This document shows positions 24,407 to 36,200 of a DNA stretch of 64,000 nt, piece by piece (the first letter of the stretch is position 1; each line of letters starts with the position of its first letter). The translations under genes were made by a program, and so were the position numbers. Source of the DNA: Brachypodium distachyon (taxonomy: Eukaryota > Streptophyta > Magnoliopsida > Poales > Poaceae); NCBI RefSeq assembly GCF_000005505.3, contig NC_016133.3, positions 19,220,001 to 19,284,000 of the forward strand, in the 5' to 3' direction. The notes beneath the pieces are model-generated. The model saw only the letters and a program-made list of their open reading frames with translations, was not told the DNA's origin and ran no database searches.

Positions 24407-25071
24407 GGTTGAGTCCTAACTTCGACCTAGGTGGCGGCGGAAGCCCTAGCCGCCAGGAGCTAGGCGGAACCCTAGTCGCCAGGTGTCTTCGGATCAGCGG
24501 TTTTCTTCCGGTTCCCCTCGTCACCATAGATCAATGTCTGGCTGCAGTTTGTCTACCTTATTTGTGAGATTTTGTGTCCTCGTGACGGCAGGTGGAGGAG
24601 GCGACGACATATGGAATAATAGTCTCCTGGCTCCATCCTCTTCCTGGTGTAGTCAACACGATCTACTCCACGGAGCTAGCGGATCTCGTGGTTTGTTTTT
24701 TTGTTATATTGGTCTTCTTTCTAGTTGGTTCAGCGATGAATCAGCATATCAACAACCTGTCTTGCAAGGGGTGTGTCCCCGGCTAGAGTGTGTTCAACGA
24801 TATTAGGTTCTCATTTGTTGCGATGAATGACTCATGTGGCTATTCAAAACTTATAAGGTTAATCCAGCTTGTGCAGCTTTGGTCTTCTGCAATTTCATCA
24901 TCGGAGACATGGAGAGATTTCAAGATACGGATGACGGATCAAGAGTTGTTTACTTCAAAGAATCTTGATGTAACTTTTAGTTTCATTAGGATTTTTTGTT
25001 GTTGGTTTTTGTTTCAATTTCGATCACTTGTATTTTGTTTATTGAATCGATAAAGCCAGATGTTTCTAAAA
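24407..25071 (+). mobile_element. Non-LTR retroposon (5'-truncated LINE or SINE), 665 bp
   Basis: It ends in an A-rich tail after AATCGATAAAGCCAGATG. A perfect 15-bp duplication AAAGAAAGATTTCTT flanks it (24392-24406, 25072-25086). The body begins GGTTGAGTCCTAAC and has a T-rich 3' region. No reverse transcriptase is encoded, so it is truncated or non-autonomous. Confidence 0.85.
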
Positions 25072-25086
25072 AAAGAAAGATTTCTT

Positions 25087-26090
25087 AAAATGTGTATATT
25101 TAATAATAATTTATTATGTTATTTGCCCTTGTTTCTAACTCATGGTAATAACCCAGTCTCATAGAAGTACAAAGGAGGAGGAGGATCCAGGGACGCATTG
25201 GGATTTGCACTCATCCCATGTCTTATAGCAATCCCAACCTCTTGAACAACAGTAGCACTTATTTTTACGGTACCCTGGTACTCCAAGCGGAGCGATTGAA
25301 GTACCAACCAAATCTAGGTATGGATAGTTTAGACATTTTCTTCCACCAACGTGGGGCTAATCTTGACTTTTATCGTTAATGTGCTTGTTACCGATCAAGC
25401 GTACGACTCCTCTAAATCCCCGGCTGCAGCCGGCGGCGGCCACCCAATCGATCGCTCGGAGCCGGCGAGTGTGCACACCGAGCGGCTGCTTCTCTCCCCC
25501 ATCGAGCCGGTCCGATGGCCGCCTTCTCAAACGGAATCTGAGTCTCTGCCATGATTGGAAAAACCCTAATCAGCTTCTCGCTTTTCTTCACGGGAACCAT
25601 TGCTGGAACAACCGTGGACGGCGCCGGACGGAACGATCCACATGCGCTTCTCGTAGTTTAATTACGCATAATCTCTTCGGTTAATTGCAGGCATGGTGTT
25701 CAGATCGTTGTTAATTTTCCCAATGACAATCTTGCCCTTCAGATTGTGGTACTCCCTGATAATCCATGGTGGTACTCCACGGTATTTGTGTTGGAGTACA
25801 ACAAATCATATCCATTAGATTAGACCTAATGGATGGTCCTTATTAAACTAGGGGTACCGTAAAAGAGCTCTAGTAAAAAAGCACCCAACTTGATTTCTAT
25901 GATTCTTGTTTTCGCCGGTGCCCGCTTCTATGTCTCTTTCTACAGGATTATACAAAAATATATCGTTAATCTTTGTACTGATGATCACATCCTGATCATT
26001 ATATAATTATGTCATATCTGGTTAGTAGGGATAAGCAATGAATTGTGGGGAAAAACAAGGGAAGAAAGAGTGAATAAAAGGAGAACAATG
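25087..26090. other. Intergenic with a possible short inverted-repeat element
   Basis: TTTTACGGTACCC near 25263 and GGGTACCGTAAAA near 25852-25864 could be termini of a ~600-bp element, but no target duplication was found. A GC-richer patch (25400-25650) holds only short frames. No gene was recognised. Confidence 0.35.
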
Positions 26091-26098
26091 TCACTTAC

Positions 26099-26180
26099 AT
26101 TGCCCGTGAATAGCAGCAAAGCTTAGGAAGAGAAGAATAATAAGCAGTAGTGGATGGACGCGGTTCGTGCACTTCCCCAT
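26099..26180 (-). CDS. Orphan first exon encoding a signal peptide
   Basis: ATG at 26180-26178 opens MGKCTNRVHPLLLIILLFLS followed by FAAIHGQ: a basic start, a strong hydrophobic core and a small-residue cleavage region. The frame meets a good donor, T|GTAAGT, at 26098-26093, so the exon is 82 nt (27 codons plus one base). A TATATATA box lies about 95 bp upstream. No convincing second exon was found in the ~900 bp downstream. It could belong to a small secreted peptide gene or be a relic. Confidence 0.4.
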
Positions 26181-26271
26181 GTAGGCGGTCGATGACGACT
26201 ACAATATCGCTGTTTGAGAATAGCTTAGTTTTGCAAATGCTTTTGGCCTAATCGATGTTTTTTGTTGCCTG

Positions 26272-26281
26272 TGTATATATA
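26272..26281 (-). promoter_or_regulatory. TATA box of the signal-peptide exon
   Basis: The minus-strand CTATATATACAC is about 95 bp before the ATG at 26180. Confidence 0.4.
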
Positions 26282-26519
26282 GAGAGATTGATATGTGTAT
26301 ATGAGGAAGATTGAAGGCTACAGGCAGCAGGAATTGATTACGCCCCACTTTGAATAAGATTATTTCCTTCCAAAGTTAGGCCATATATTTATATATGTAG
26401 GAATTGGTCTCGATTGTGTTTTGACAAAGTTATTCGGTCATAAATATTTCTTTCCAAAGTTATTTTGGTCATGAATATTTTCTTATATTGTACATACAAC
26501 TTGTTATCATAGAAGATAC

Positions 26520-26807
26520 CCCCTCCGTTCCTAAATATAAGGAGTTCTAGCTTTGTCTTAAGTCAAATTTTTTTAAGTTTGACAAAGTTTAAAAAAATCT
26601 ACTAAGATCTACAATATCAAATGAGTATACCAAACTTGGTCAAACTTGAAGATGTAGGTGGTTGTGCAGTTGTGGGGTCATTAATTACTTCACCCACTAA
26701 GATACAAATTATGGTGCTCACTTATATGTACGGGTCTTCTTTTGCAGTCTTTCTATCAAACAAAACTTGAAGATGTTTAATTTAAGACGAAGCTAGACTA
26801 AGCTGCC
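26520..26807. repeat. Stowaway-type remnant, interrupted
   Basis: It starts CCCCTCCGTTCCTAAATATA and contains TAGCTTTGTCTTAAGTCAAA with a partial complement (TTTAAGACGAAGCTAGAC) at 26780-26797. A 14-bp direct repeat AAACTTGAAGATGT (26642-26655, 26763-26776) brackets an intervening 107 bp, as if something inserted into the MITE. Confidence 0.5.
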
Positions 26808-26809
26808 CT

Positions 26810-27566
26810 CCCCCAATTTCCCGGAGAAACCGCTCGCCAAATTTGGTTAACCCCCCACCCCCCCAACCCAACCCACCTCCAGATTTGATTAGGATTCCAA
26901 ACCAGTTTAACCTAAAATAATTTGGAAGCCTAAGTCGTCAGTCGGACCAGTGAAGATGTAGGGGCAAACGTTTAGGGTGGGAGCGGTGATCATCGGCCTG
27001 AGGCCTCTGCAATCGACGAGACTCCTTGTGGTCTTGTCTTCGAGAGTTCGGCGAGGCCGGCAGGCCGCGGTGCCATGAACTTGCTGCCTCCAAAGCGGGA
27101 GCGGCCCAACTCTGCCTCTTTCGGGTTGAATTCTCGTTTCCTTCAGCGGTGTTTTGGTGGGTTTTTCGCATCGTGTACATTTGTGTGGTCGGCGTCTAGA
27201 AGACCTCTCCTCTCTCCTCGGAAGCAGGTTTTGCCTCTCTTTCACTATGTTTGTTCGTATGGATGGAGGGATTATTTATAATGTAAAATTTTATTGTGCT
27301 TCGTTCCATATAGATTGAAGCATCGATGACATTGGATGTATGGAGATAATGCGAAGAGGTCAGACTAAAAAGCTTTATAGTACGTTTTTTTCTTTGAGAT
27401 CAAAAGCTTATACGTACTAGTACTTCTTTCAGAACTACTGGAGTAGTACTATGTTTTTTTTTGTCTTTTTTAGCGAAGGAATAGTTTTTTTTAAATAAGG
27501 AAACACTGTGTAAGTGCGTAAGGCACCGCGACTGCGAGGGGCTGACTAACGCAAAAATCAGGCCCA
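26810..27566. other. Intergenic, no gene recognised
   Basis: Starts with a C-rich tract (CCCCCCACCCCCCC near 26850). A GC-rich patch (26960-27180) has open frames on both strands but no recognisable motif. Confidence 0.4.
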
Positions 27567-27575
27567 TATAGCTGA

Positions 27576-28648
27576 GTCGATTTCGACACAAACCTCGAGA
27601 CGAGACTATTTCACAAAATAAACTCGGCGCGAAAGTATTTCGCTCATCTAACCCTTTTTCTTAGTGCCTGACGTAACCGCGCTAAGCTCTGAATCTTCGC
27701 GCCCCTGATAGTTGGGTGCTATACTGCAGGTTTCGCGCCCGAGTGCTGGGCGCTGTGGTATTAGGTAACGGAGCAGCAGGTGCCCATGACTTGCCTTATG
27801 TATGCATGCATCTCCATTTAGGCTCAAACATTAACGTGCAGTTCCAGCTCACGAACTAGGCAGGTAACTTAGTAGATACATGCGCTGGAGTTTAGTGAGT
27901 TGATTAACGAGATGTGGCAAATGCTAATACTGTCAGCTAAGCATAGCATGCATGGGCTATCTGGACTCGATGCAATATATATTTGGAAGTCAATACCAAG
28001 GTGCTTAAGTGACATTATCGTGCAGACCAAAGCAGGTACCTCAATCAATCCTAAAGAAATCAGTAGTTTACAAAGCTCACGGCACCACCGAAACATGCGC
28101 TGCTTCTTCCCATAGACCCATAATTCTTCTTACCACAAATTAAACCCCTGACTGCTCGTGCTTATATAAGCCAAGGCAACAGGTACGGGGAGGTGGACGA
28201 GAACGCGCCCCAGGCGGCGGCGATGCACGGCAACTTCGTCCTCGGCCGCACGTGTCCTAGACAGAGGGCAGCGATATGGCGAGAAGCAACGCTGGGAGAA
28301 GAAGAGCCACAGTAGAGACGCACCTACGCCTATGCGACCTCCACGCTCAGGCGCGAAGCTGATGGCAGCCCATCTTCCCTCAAGCTTAGGATTATGCTAA
28401 TCTGGGTATAGCGCCCTACACTCAGGCGCGAAGCCTGCAGTATAACGCCCAACGCTCAGGTGACTGAGGATGGGCCCGGCCTGGCTCCGCTTGGCCACGC
28501 TGGCAAGGCATAGCGTCCAATGATGAGACGCGAAGATTTAGAGCTTAGCGTCCTTACAGACGCTAAGCAAAAGGGCTCGATAAGTGAAATACTTTCACGT
28601 CGAGTTTATCCTGTGAAATAGTTTCGGTTTTGTTTTGTCGAAATCGAC
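27576..28648. mobile_element. Non-autonomous Mutator-like element, copy 2 (1073 bp)
   Basis: Same family as 15667-16534: it starts GTCGATTTCGAC and ends GTCGAAATCGAC. The subterminal blocks ACCTCGAGAC, TATTTCA and CTAACCCTTT, and the inner GCGCC/TAGCG motifs, are shared. A perfect 9-bp duplication TATAGCTGA flanks it (27567-27575, 28649-28657). The interior is unrelated to copy 1. It includes a TATATAA-type box near 28166 and a GC-rich stretch (28190-28340), so each copy may have acquired different filler. Confidence 0.9.
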
Positions 28649-28921
28649 TATAGCTGACGATAGCCCATCTCAACGGTGTACTAATGCTAATGCCTAATAG
28701 GCTGGCTGATTCCCCTAAAAACAAATAGGATGGCTGGTTTGCTAATTTTCTTCGTGGCACGTCCCGCACATGCGGCTCCGGCCTGGCGACGAGGGATTGA
28801 ATAGGTGCCCAAAAATAAAAAGAAGGCGACACCACCAATTTGACTCCACAATTCCAACTTCCATAGATCATCTCCTCTCCTCGGCCGCCTTCGCATCGCA
28901 CGGTGTCCTTTCAATCCCACG

Positions 28922-31900
28922 ATGGACAGCTCTAGGGTTCCCAAGAGAAAAGCCCCTTGCCGGACGGTGTGGCTCCGGCTGCTGCGAGCCAAAACGTAAT
29001 CGTGCTTCTGCAACCCTCTTCTTCACCTTCCCTAATGTCTGTCTGGCTTAATTATAGCCTCGGGTGGCATCGTTTGTTCTCATCGTTCTAGAAGAGAATT
29101 GCAATTTTTCCTTCAGATTGGGGCAGCTGGCGGTTGGCTGTAAATCTGTACACACGAGTAAATAGATTGTTTTGTGCAAGAATCTGGGTTTGGACTTTGC
29201 AGCGCTTCCTAGGATGGATTTTTTGCCCACTTATAAATTTAGTTTATTTCAGGTGCGAATAAAGATCGATCCTTTTGGCTTTCCTAAACTAGAGAAAATA
29301 ATTCATACATGTCTACTGCCGGTACTTGACAGTTCTGTTTCCTCTGCTGCTTGTGTGTTCACCTTCAGAATACCTTTTATTAAGGAGCTTTCCCATGTCT
29401 GGTGTATATCCTTTTAGGAATACAACGATTGTTCAGGTGTGGATCTTTGATTTTCAAACTAGAGAAGAGAGTAGACATGCAACTTTTTCACTTCCATTTT
29501 TTGTTTATCAGTTGTGTTTTTAAAAAAAATTGTGTCATCGATGTAAGCAAAGTTAATCGCTGATCTTTTGTATCTGCTCACTTTTTTATATCATCCTGTT
29601 GTAGATAATTATCATGGATGGACGGTTGCCAAAAGGGGCCCACCTTGAAAGCAAGGAGATAATTTAGAGGTTGCCAAAGACACTATGCCAGTAATTGAGC
29701 TCGATGAGTTTCCTGAGGTATGGAATGGGATGCTGATTCTGAAATAATATTCTAATTGCATGTAAAAGATTGTCATTGCCGTTAGCACAAATATTATTAT
29801 AGAAATATAAATGTTAACTAATATGTACTCATTAAAAGTTCATCTACAAGTAACAATACTCGATCCCCTGGTATAACTTATAAGTATTAATTTCAAGACT
29901 TGAGACCAAGAATTAATGGAGTGTATGAGAAATGTTCATGGAAACCATTTAGAAACCGTGACTCTAGCTATTAGTTAAGAGTATGTGGTAATCAATACAA
30001 AAAGGGATCCACTAACGGCATTCCATAAGTACCAGTGGATCTTCTTCATCCGTCGTGCATTATCATCCAGTGCGAAGTAGTTGCTCCAATAAGATTACTC
30101 CCTCCGATCCATAGTAGTTATACTAAATTCCCGACACTTATTACGTTTTTATTGTTTAATCCAACTGAAATCTAAAATATCAGCGTTGAGCTTCTTAACC
30201 ATTGTTTTTGACGAAAGTTGTTTGCAGGATATCTTGCACCATATACATTCCCTTTTGCCACTACGAGATGCTGCCCATGCTGCCTGTCTCTCGTACATTT
30301 TTAAGCTCATGGAGATGCTTTCCTAACCTTACATTCAATTGGAAAACTATCGGGTTTAATCTGGATGAGGACACATATGAGACAGCAAAGAAATTTAAGG
30401 AATATATGGCAAGAATCTACCACATTTTCGAAAACCACTCTGGCACTGGGGTGAAGACACTTGAGCTCAATCTTCGCCCATGGGGCAATGACTTCACGGC
30501 TAGCCATCTTGACATTTGGCTTCAAACTGCTGTCAAATCTGGGATCTTGGAACTTGTTGTGAACCTTCCTGATGATCACAGTCCAAAGTATAACTTTCGA
30601 TGCTTGCTTTTATCTTGTGCTGCAAGCTCGATTCAGACTCTTTCCCTAGCATCTGCTTTCCGCCCGACACTGATGATTGGCTGCTTGAGAAACTTGAAAA
30701 GTCTATATCTGAGACTTGTTACCATTACTGAGGAGGAACTAGGATGCTTCTTCTCCTGTTTCCTTGGAGGAGTTCGAAATTTCCGACTGCAATGAGATCA
30801 CTTCTTCCTTGAAGATTCCTTCTTATCTGCAGCGGCTTAGTATCTTGCGGGTGCGTCGATGCGAAAGGTTAGAGGTGATTGAAATTTACGCTCCAAAGGT
30901 CACCAGTTTTGTGTTCATTGGGCCGCCGACGAAAATATCAATCGTCGACTCGTCTCAACTGGAGACGGTGGTTATGAATGGTTCAACTTACTCTGGCATG
31001 TTCCGCTATGCTGTGACCAAGCTTTATTCCTTCGCGTCCAATCTTCACACACTTGTCTTGTTCTCGTATGGTGAGGTCTGTGTTGTCATCTATTTCTTCC
31101 AAGCTCCAAATTGCTACCTAGCTGCATGTATATGATAACTAAACTTAGCATCTGCTTTTTCAGGCCATTAATAGCACTCCGGGGTCAGCTCACAAATTCC
31201 TCCAGCTCAGGCACTTGAAAATTTATTTTGATGGCAGGAAATTCCATAGCAGCTTTGACTTTTTATCTATGGTTTCTTTTCTCGAAGCTTGCCCTGTGCT
31301 GGAAACGTTCTTCTTATCAGTAAGTTTGTTCAACCCAGGATTCTCAACAATAATGTTCTGCAATGGACAATGTATAACATTATCATGCCGAACACAACCA
31401 TTTACTTGCATTAGGTCTTTATAACTTTCTGTGCAGTGTGACTCTCGGATAATATTTTATTTTCAATCTCTGGATGTAGCTTTATCATTCTGCTGCCTAA
31501 CCAATGATTGTCTACTTCAAACGGACTACTGAGCTGTTGATTGATACCGACATCAATATTGATGATTTTCAGGCAGGTTCACGTTTTCGTGGAAGGCAGG
31601 AACCAACTTTGAAAGATACGGATGCAGATTCATGGCACATTAAGCGGATTCCAGGATTCCGCCATGACAAGCTCAAGAAAGTATCGATCACTGGAGTCCA
31701 GTCCACAAAGAGCTTGATTGAGCTAGCATGTCAAATTCTTGAGAGTTGCTCATCACTACGATGCCTTGTGCTGGACACTACAAGTGGCTATGATGATAGA
31801 AGCATGTGTGAAAACTTGGGGTGGGAAGATGTCATGGAAGCCCTCAAAGGTTTCAAGGCGATCAAAAGACATCTCAAGGGGAAAGTTCCCTCTAGTGTTG

Positions 31901-31950
31901 AATTAACTGTTTTGAAGCCCTGTGACCGGTGCCATATGTCCACACTTTAA
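28922..31950 (+). pseudogene. F-box/LRR-like (FBD) protein pseudogene, 5 exons
   Basis: F-box proteins are substrate receptors of SCF ubiquitin ligases. Inferred exons are 28922-28995 (MDSSRVPKRKAPC), about 29606-29717 (ending ELDEFPE), 30228-about 31075, 31164-31319 and 31573-31950. The F-box begins at exon 3 with DILHHIHSLLPLRDAAHAAC, then leucine-rich segments (LGLNLD-like, SLYLRLVTITEEELGCF, SLEEFEISDCNEITS, LETFFLS). An FBD-like end follows (GFRHDKLKKVSITGVQSTKS ... LKPCDRCH). Phase breaks occur in exon 1, in exon 2, inside the F-box near 30290 and near 30750. The exon borders of 3-5 are clean. The several breaks indicate a recent pseudogene, although sequencing errors cannot be excluded. 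Confidence 0.78.
30098..30150. repeat. Stowaway end fragment in an F-box intron
   Basis: ACTCCCTCCGATCCATAGTA is the left end of a Stowaway-type MITE. No matching right end lies nearby. Confidence 0.5.
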
Positions 31951-32635
31951 GGTCTCCATGGTGCTATCCGTTTTGCATGTGGTCAAATTTGACCTTTTAA
32001 AATGAGTCTCGCAAAACAGTCCGTAAGATGAGACTACATTGCAGCTAAAGTATGAGGATTTATCAGAGAAGTGAAGAGGATGATATTTTACAAGTTCATG
32101 CCTAGTACATAGCCTTTTTGTCTTGAGGACAGTTTATGTAATGTGTATGGTCAGGCCAATAAGGTCTTATTTTGGCTTATGGCCTTGTTGACGAATTGCT
32201 TTGCTGCGGATGCCTAATGGAATGTGGCTTATGTGCAAGGTGGCTACCAGATTGCACTGAATAAGGTTGCATATGTGTAATTTCCAACTGTCATGTTCCT
32301 AACTTGATGTCAAATACTATGTTAAACTATTAAATGTTGCATGTGTTAAGTTATAGAACTTTCAAAAAAATTGGGCACCAACACTACCAGGATCCTTGAA
32401 CTTTCAAAAAAAATACATGCAGTTGACCGACACGAATTATATTTCTATCGGGTTTTTTGGCTATTTCTGACGGTTCTGCACCGTCACTGAACCCTGGTAT
32501 CTTGGTAGTGCAAATTGTGTGGTCTGACGTTTTTGAACCCTAGCATTCTTGTTTGTGTTATTTTGTATCAAGATATTGAAGCAAACAAGATCAGCTTTTT
32601 TTAAAATAAAAATTGGTAGTTGAAGAAAAAATAAT
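31951..32635. other. F-box pseudogene 3' flank, nothing else recognised
   Basis: AT-rich sequence with no motif-bearing frame. Confidence 0.45.
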
Positions 32636-32775
32636 ACTCCCTCCAATCCATAATAATTGTCTCAGATTTAGTACAACTTTGTACTGAGTCCCTCTAGACG
32701 GAATTACCTGTCATTGTGACATGTACACCCTCCCATCTATAATAATTGTCTCAGATTTTATACTAAATATCACAA
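32636..32775. repeat. Two tandem Stowaway left-end fragments
   Basis: CTCCCTCCAATCCATAATAA and a second CCCTCCCATCTATAATAATT, both followed by TTGTCTCAGATTT, lie about 90 bp apart in the same orientation. Confidence 0.55.
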
Positions 32776-33296
32776 TACGAAGAGTGCTAGACTTTAGCGT
32801 ATATTTTGTTTGTGTTAACTTATGCCCTGCAATTTTTTATCAACCATATTGGTGTCAATAAATGATTTAAGGATTTGTTCTTTTTACCTGGCCAAAATTT
32901 TGACAAATCTTATGAATCCATTGTGAGGTGGATGGACAAAAAAGTTTGAGAGAAAGACAAAAAAATTCTGCAAAAAATCTGAGCAGCCGAGTAAGCAAGG
33001 AGGACCTGACAAGTGGAGCCTAGCTGTAAGATTTTGACAAAGGATATGAACACATTATGAACTGTATGTGGGTATATAGTGCAAGGTTGAAGATCCAGAT
33101 GGACACTTTACAAATTCAAAGACTAAATTTAGACTACGGCCTTTTACTAAATTTTGCAAATCTGGCCACCAAGCAAACGTTCACCTTCATCACTATTCCG
33201 CGAAGGAAAGCAGTGAAGAAAAAAAAGGAAGGGACACAAGGAAAGCAGTGAAGAGAAAAAAAGGAAAGGGAAACAAGAACTGGAAGTGCGAGAGAG

Positions 33297-36200
33297 ATGC
33301 CGGAGCTGCCGGAGGTGGAGGCGGCGCGACTGGCGCTGGAGGAGCACTGCGTTGGGAAGAGGATCGTGCGGTGTTCCGCCGCGGATGACACCAAGGTCAT
33401 CGACGGCATCGCTCCGTCGCAGCTGGAGGCGGCGCTGGTCGGGAGGACCATCGCCGCCGCACGGCGCAAGGGCAAGAACCTATGGCTCGTGCTGGACTCG
33501 CCGCCTTTCCCTTCCTTCCAGTTCGGTCCGTCTCCACTCTCCGCCACCTGAAAGTACTTTGATTTGTTTTTTCTCTCTTCTTGGCGCAATGTATAAATTT
33601 GTCTTCTTAATTTTTAGTTTTTGCTTTCAAAAATACGATGGCCCTTTCAGATTTGATATCTTTTTCCTCTAACTTTTTTTTTGCTGTGCCATGTCCTTTT
33701 GTGTGTGTGTGCGCGCGCGCGCGCACGGTTTCTGATTGTGTCAAGCTTGGGATTTCTACATTTCTAGGGTTCTATGGTTTTAACTTCATGAACAGTAACG
33801 AAGGCATGTATTGTATATCTGTAGCTTTTGTTCAGTTCAGAGCTGGCAACTATTTGACTAAATGAAATATTCAACACTGTCCTTGTAAATGGACAATCTA
33901 AGCATCATAACGGTTTTGCTAACTCAAAAATTTGAGTTGTACGAATTATGTTGACTCGCTTGGCTCGTGTCAGATCTTACTGTCCTAGTGATAGTGTTTT
34001 ACTTAGAGCAAATCAACAGACGAGTCATATTACACTAACATGCAGAATAATGTAGGCAGACTTTTTAGCTTTTTTTGTGTGACATACTATTGTACATAGG
34101 TTCAATCGACCAAAAATGGTTAATAAAAGTTGGATAAAATTCAGACAGACTAGCCAATTGAATGAAACTGTAGAGGCCTCTACTGCAATCTGTAAGTTCG
34201 AACATAACTTTTCATTAGGTTACTAGTTGACTAAGTTTTTTAAAGTTCCAACATACAGAGAGAATGTAGCTAATCTGAAGTGTTATTCTTTGTCACAGGA
34301 ATGGCAGGAGCTATTTACATCAAGGGTGTGGAGCTGAGTAAATATAAAAGGTTCCTTCTTTTTCATCTTTGTTTGTTTCCTGGTGCTTGTTTTAGCCTTA
34401 GCTCTTCTTAAAGGCTGCTACCATAAAGAGAGGCAGCATTTAGAAATAGCATTGCTGGTTCCGTTATAGTAGCTCCGTGTACCTAACTAGATCTTTTTTT
34501 CACCTCATGCAATATTAGCAGGCATATCCAATTAGTGTTGTAATATTTGATGCCATTACCACCTGATGCTCTGGATGCCATAGTGTGTTTTAGCACTACT
34601 GCACATAAGAAAATCCAGCCTTTACCAGTAGAATCCTAGGCTATAACGCTATATGATTTATGAAAGTTCACTCCAGTTTTAGAAATTCTGATAATTTGAT
34701 AGATGTACTCCCTCCGTCCCTAATTAATTGGCGCCGGCATTTTTGCAAAGAAACCCATGTAAATTCCCGAAATAAACCTGCAGTCCACGTTCTATTGGAA
34801 CTTTTGTGAAAAAACCCCTTTAAATTTTCGAAATTAACGCGCAGTCCACGTTTAATTGAAGATGTGGACTGCAGGTTTTTTCGAAAATTTACAGGGGTTT
34901 CTTTGCAAAAAGGCCGGCGCCAATTAATTAGGGACAGAGGGAGTACTAAGACTAACAGTAACAGGTGTTATCTTGAACTTCAGACATTATACTATATTAT
35001 TGATCAAAATTTACATTTAAAGTTCCTGTTATTACTATGGTAAACTGTAGCAAATATGGTTTTCCTTGTTTTGGTCGAGAAAGATTAATTGCTGAGAATG
35101 TTGGTGATCAAGAAATTTTATTTTCATATACTATCACGTTAGTATAAGGGGAAAAAAAAACTTTGTCAAACCATGTGCACAATGACTTCTGGTCTTCCGC
35201 GTTGAGGTATGTACGGCAAAGTCATCTAGAATTTAGAGGTGTGATCTGGATTCATGACTAAACTATCTCTTTACATAAATTGTTGTTGTGTCTTTAGCTT
35301 TGGGTATTTAAGTGTAGCTAAAACTTGACACAGTGGTTTCAGTGAACTTAAATAACTTGGATCGTGCATTCTTGTGGCATTTAACATAGGTCTGCAGTGA
35401 GCCCAACTGAGGAATGGCCTTCAAAGTACTCCAAACTGTTTGTTGAAGTATGGATTCTAATCCTGTAACCTTCATCATGTCAATTTATTTTCTTTCCATC
35501 ATCACCGTGTGTGGGAAGTTAGTTTCCTGCAATCCCCATTTTGGCTGGCTCATTTCATATATGGGTGCAAATAATTATTTTTGTTTTACGTCTTGAATGA
35601 TTGAATCCACCACTCAAATAGATGAATCTGCAAAATCTGATGGGATTTACGATATAATGATCTGTAGTTGGACAGTGATGTTTTAAAGATACTCTCTTAT
35701 ATCTGATTCAAAAAGTTTAAGATCTTGCGGGCAACTGACCGTACGATCATGCTAATGCTTAGATGAACAGCAGTGGAATTGCAGATGTTGAATCAAGTCA
35801 ATAAAAAAAATTAAAACATATAACACTGACAGATTCTAGCAACAATATGATGAAGAAATGTTTACCTTAGAAGTCTTAACTTTTCTTGCATGTTCCCACC
35901 TTTTTTTCTTGCATGTTATCTGCTATTTAATCATTTACTTTTCTTTAAATCTAGTTCATCTTACTCTTGTCAACTTATTACAGTTAGATGATGGCTTGGA
36001 GTTTTCCTTCACAGATAAGAGGCGTTTTGCAAAAATACGATTGCTTGACAATGTAATACTCTAGTTATCCCTTGAAAACAAATTTATTCTTTCAGTATGC
36101 GGTAATATTTTGTAATTTGTGTTAGTGATTCCGGCTTCGTTTAACAGCCAGAAGCCATCCCTCCAATTTCGGAGCTAGGACCAGATGCCTTATTTGATCC

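Noticed and set aside
25262..25864. Element bounded by TTTTACGGTACC inverted ends
   Set aside because: Inverted match is short and no target duplication flanks it; noted only as possible.
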